Shown here: positions 62,711 to 64,000 of the stretch, piece after piece
Layout of the letters: every line of letters begins with the position of its first letter
Numbering within the stretch: position 1 is the stretch's first letter
Assembly (NCBI GenBank): GCA_947501325.1
Contig: CANMVC010000005.1
Span: forward strand, 1 to 64,000
Direction: 5' to 3'
DNA length: 64,000 bases
Origin: an uncultured Sphingomonadaceae bacterium
GTDB taxonomy: Bacteria > Pseudomonadota > Alphaproteobacteria > Sphingomonadales > Sphingomonadaceae
Program-made: the position numbers and the translations under genes
The notes under the pieces: model-generated
Told to the model about the DNA's origin: nothing
The model's input: only the letters and a program-made list of their open reading frames with translations
The model's database searches: none

Positions 62711-63865
62711 CTATAGTCCAACTTCTGCTACTTTTCCCCAACCATCCCTAAGCTGCCAGCCTAAAAATTGTTCATGCACCTTCGTTAAGTATCGCCGCAG
62801 AAAAGTGAACGCCCTTTCATCACCCTCTAGGTGGCGGCGGTGTTGGATTTGGCCGATTACAATAGCTGGGTGGATATGATGCCGGGCCGAAAAAGCCAGA
62901 ACGTCTTTTTCTGAAATCCACTTTCCTTTTCGATTCATAAATGATGCCAGCTTGTCTTGCGGAATCAAAAACTCTGCTGCTGCCGCATCCGCTCTTTTTT
63001 CCTCATCCGGTAAGTCACTCTCGCTTCTGTCAGGTTCAAAAACATCCGGCGTGGAATATCCAACGTCTTTTCCATCTTCTTGCAAAACGTGCTCAATCTC
63101 ATGGCGGAGAACAAAGCAAAGATTGTCAGCGCGATTCAGTCGCAAAGACAAGCCAATCACTGGCTGATCATCTAACCAAGTGCAAACGCCATCAATCTTT
63201 GACCCTTGCAGTGGCTCGACAAATACAGTTCTCACACCGCACGCTAGAAGCAGCGCCGGGATGTGGGCGAAATCGTCAATATCGAGCATGTGAGCGCGAA
63301 TATCAGGTAGCGCATCTAGCAACTTTGCTTTGTCATACTGCGGTGCTTCGTTGTCTTTCGCGATCATTCTCACTCTATGCAGCCACGCCCATTGACTACC
63401 TATAATTTCATCATCGTAAGACGTCTTTTTGGCAGCGTGGCGCACTTCCTCACCGCCAAACAGCGGAATATTGTCAATGCTATTCGTATTGAAAAAACGC
63501 ATCATCTGCACGTCGAGCAAATCCGCTTCCGTTTCTTCAATCCATCCGCGCTTCATCATCTCGCGGATAGGAAACTTTGAAACCCAACTAGCACGAGTGC
63601 GAACGCCGGGGTCCGGCTCCTTAGCTTTCTGCAAATCATACATTTTTTGCAGGTTCGCAAAAAATTCAGCGGGAACATCAAAAGCGTCACCGAGAGAATT
63701 TGCCAAATCTGGAGTGATTGAATTTTTACCCTTCAAAATCGGGTTTAGCTGTTGGGGACTCATCCCCAAAATATATGCAAGATCAACTTGCGTCCAACCA
63801 CGCGCTTCCATCTCTTCCAAAATGAAAGTTCCTGGGTGGTCAATTTGGTTGGTTGCTCTGGCCAT
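62711..63865 (-). CDS. higA: HigA-type antitoxin fused to ImmA/IrrE peptidase domain
   Basis: A protein of 384 residues. The N-terminal XRE domain (about 10-70) reads HPGTFILEEMEARGWTQVDLAYILGMSPQQLNPIL, the HigA/VapI form. A linker follows. The C-terminal part holds an ImmA/IrrE-type zinc peptidase motif HEIEHVLQEDG near residue 255, with a later Glu in AAAAEFLIP as third ligand. The domain pair resembles regulators that cleave repressors or antitoxins. Its ATG overlaps the stop of the upstream toxin gene (TAATG), so the two are coupled. Confidence 0.9.
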   Translation of the reverse strand: MARATNQIDHPGTFILEEMEARGWTQVDLAYILGMSPQQLNPILKGKNSITPDLANSLGDAFDVPAEFFANLQKMYDLQKAKEPDPGVRTRASWVSKFPIREMMKRGWIEETEADLLDVQMMRFFNTNSIDNIPLFGGEEVRHAAKKTSYDDEIIGSQWAWLHRVRMIAKDNEAPQYDKAKLLDALPDIRAHMLDIDDFAHIPALLLACGVRTVFVEPLQGSKIDGVCTWLDDQPVIGLSLRLNRADNLCFVLRHEIEHVLQEDGKDVGYSTPDVFEPDRSESDLPDEEKRADAAAAEFLIPQDKLASFMNRKGKWISEKDVLAFSARHHIHPAIVIGQIQHRRHLEGDERAFTFLRRYLTKVHEQFLGWQLRDGWGKVAEVGL

Positions 63866-64000
63866 TAGTGGTAATCCTCAATCGACAAAATTGTAGCTTT
63901 TTGTGGTTCAACGTCGCTGTCCAGTTCAAAAACCATGCGGTATTTGTCATTCAGCCTGATGGACCTCTGACCTTCACGGTCGCCATTCAATTTCTCGTAA
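63865..64000 (-). CDS. higB: HigB/RelE-type toxin, C-terminal part
   Basis: Partial, cut by the window end; 45 codons are visible. The reading frame gives YEKLNGDREGQRSIRLNDKY, then RMVFEL and a final SIEDYH. This is the C-terminal core of HigB-type mRNA interferases, with the usual G-D-R, S-I-R-L-N and D-Y-H positions. The TAA overlaps the antitoxin ATG. In this family the toxin gene precedes the antitoxin, as here. Confidence 0.85.
   Translation of the reverse strand, partial: YEKLNGDREGQRSIRLNDKYRMVFELDSDVEPQKATILSIEDYH

Larger units (their letters stand above)
54836..64000. mobile_element. Integrative genomic island at tRNA-Glu (right end outside window)
   Basis: Signs of an integrated element: a tyrosine integrase next to tRNA-Glu; two small excisionase-like HTH proteins; a divergent XRE repressor; several short unrecognised genes; a toxin-antitoxin module; A/T-richer coding than the left part of the window; and unusual palindromes. 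No phage structural, conjugation or replication genes are present, so its type is not known. Its right limit is not seen; a shorter element ending before the DUF4403 gene cannot be excluded. Confidence 0.6.

Overview
The window comes from an alphaproteobacterium of the order Sphingomonadales. The evidence is two proteins with the PEPxxWA-type sorting tail, a PetP-like MarR gene divergent from ilvE, the serS-surE-nlpD order, the hom-glpX-recJ cluster, and a short GCGGACATT-type intergenic repeat that I associate with sphingomonads. Base composition looks moderate rather than very GC-rich, which would fit a Sphingorhabdus/Parasphingorhabdus-like genus, but the genus is inference.

Layout. 1-1.3 kb holds a DUF3800 gene bracketed by copies of the intergenic repeat. 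1.3-9.5 kb holds a PEP-CTERM protein, DNA polymerase I, a membrane diguanylate cyclase, a LysR regulator divergent from a MAPEG gene, a DUF1993 gene, a second PEP-CTERM protein and a GST. 9.5-18.5 kb holds rimO, small membrane and hypothetical genes, a hemerythrin protein, an alpha/beta hydrolase, a K+ channel with RCK domain, an NlpD-like protein, a VOC gene that appears to have inserted, surE and serS. 18.7-28 kb holds a Ser/Gly/Thr-repeat surface protein, dksA, a PilZ protein, a CaiB-type racemase/CoA-transferase, a LytS/LytTR two-component pair, a DUF2891 lipoprotein, a MATE exporter and a SleB-like hydrolase. 29-36 kb holds class II DAHP synthase and a three-gene signalling operon (OmpR-type regulator, LysM-FecR protein, CHASE2 kinase). 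36-41 kb holds tRNA-Gln, ilvE, petP, a GNAT gene, proC, ybjN, ubiK and tspO. 41.5-46.4 kb holds an ABC exporter and a complete tonB-exbB-exbD-exbD operon. 47.6-54.6 kb holds hom, glpX, a DUF900 lipoprotein, a UDG-family gene, a flavodoxin-like gene and recJ.

From tRNA-Glu (54761-54835) to the right edge lies a probable genomic island. It starts with a tyrosine integrase beside the tRNA 3' end, two small HTH/excisionase-like genes and a divergent XRE repressor. It continues with unknown membrane proteins and lipoproteins, a 38-bp perfect palindrome made of TGTCAGC units, a segment rich in nested inverted repeats, a DUF4403 protein paired with a mini ion channel, and a higB-higA(ImmA)-unknown module cut by the window end. 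No right attachment site is visible, so the island probably continues past 64000.

The backbone is mostly housekeeping metabolism, envelope maintenance and signalling. The points most worth following up are: a structured ~70-bp repeat present in two intergenic regions (16.3 and 38.1 kb); a shared candidate PetP operator at petP and in front of a GNAT gene; the palindrome cluster and the branched inverted-repeat segment in the island; and the toxin/antitoxin-protease/third-gene module at the right edge.
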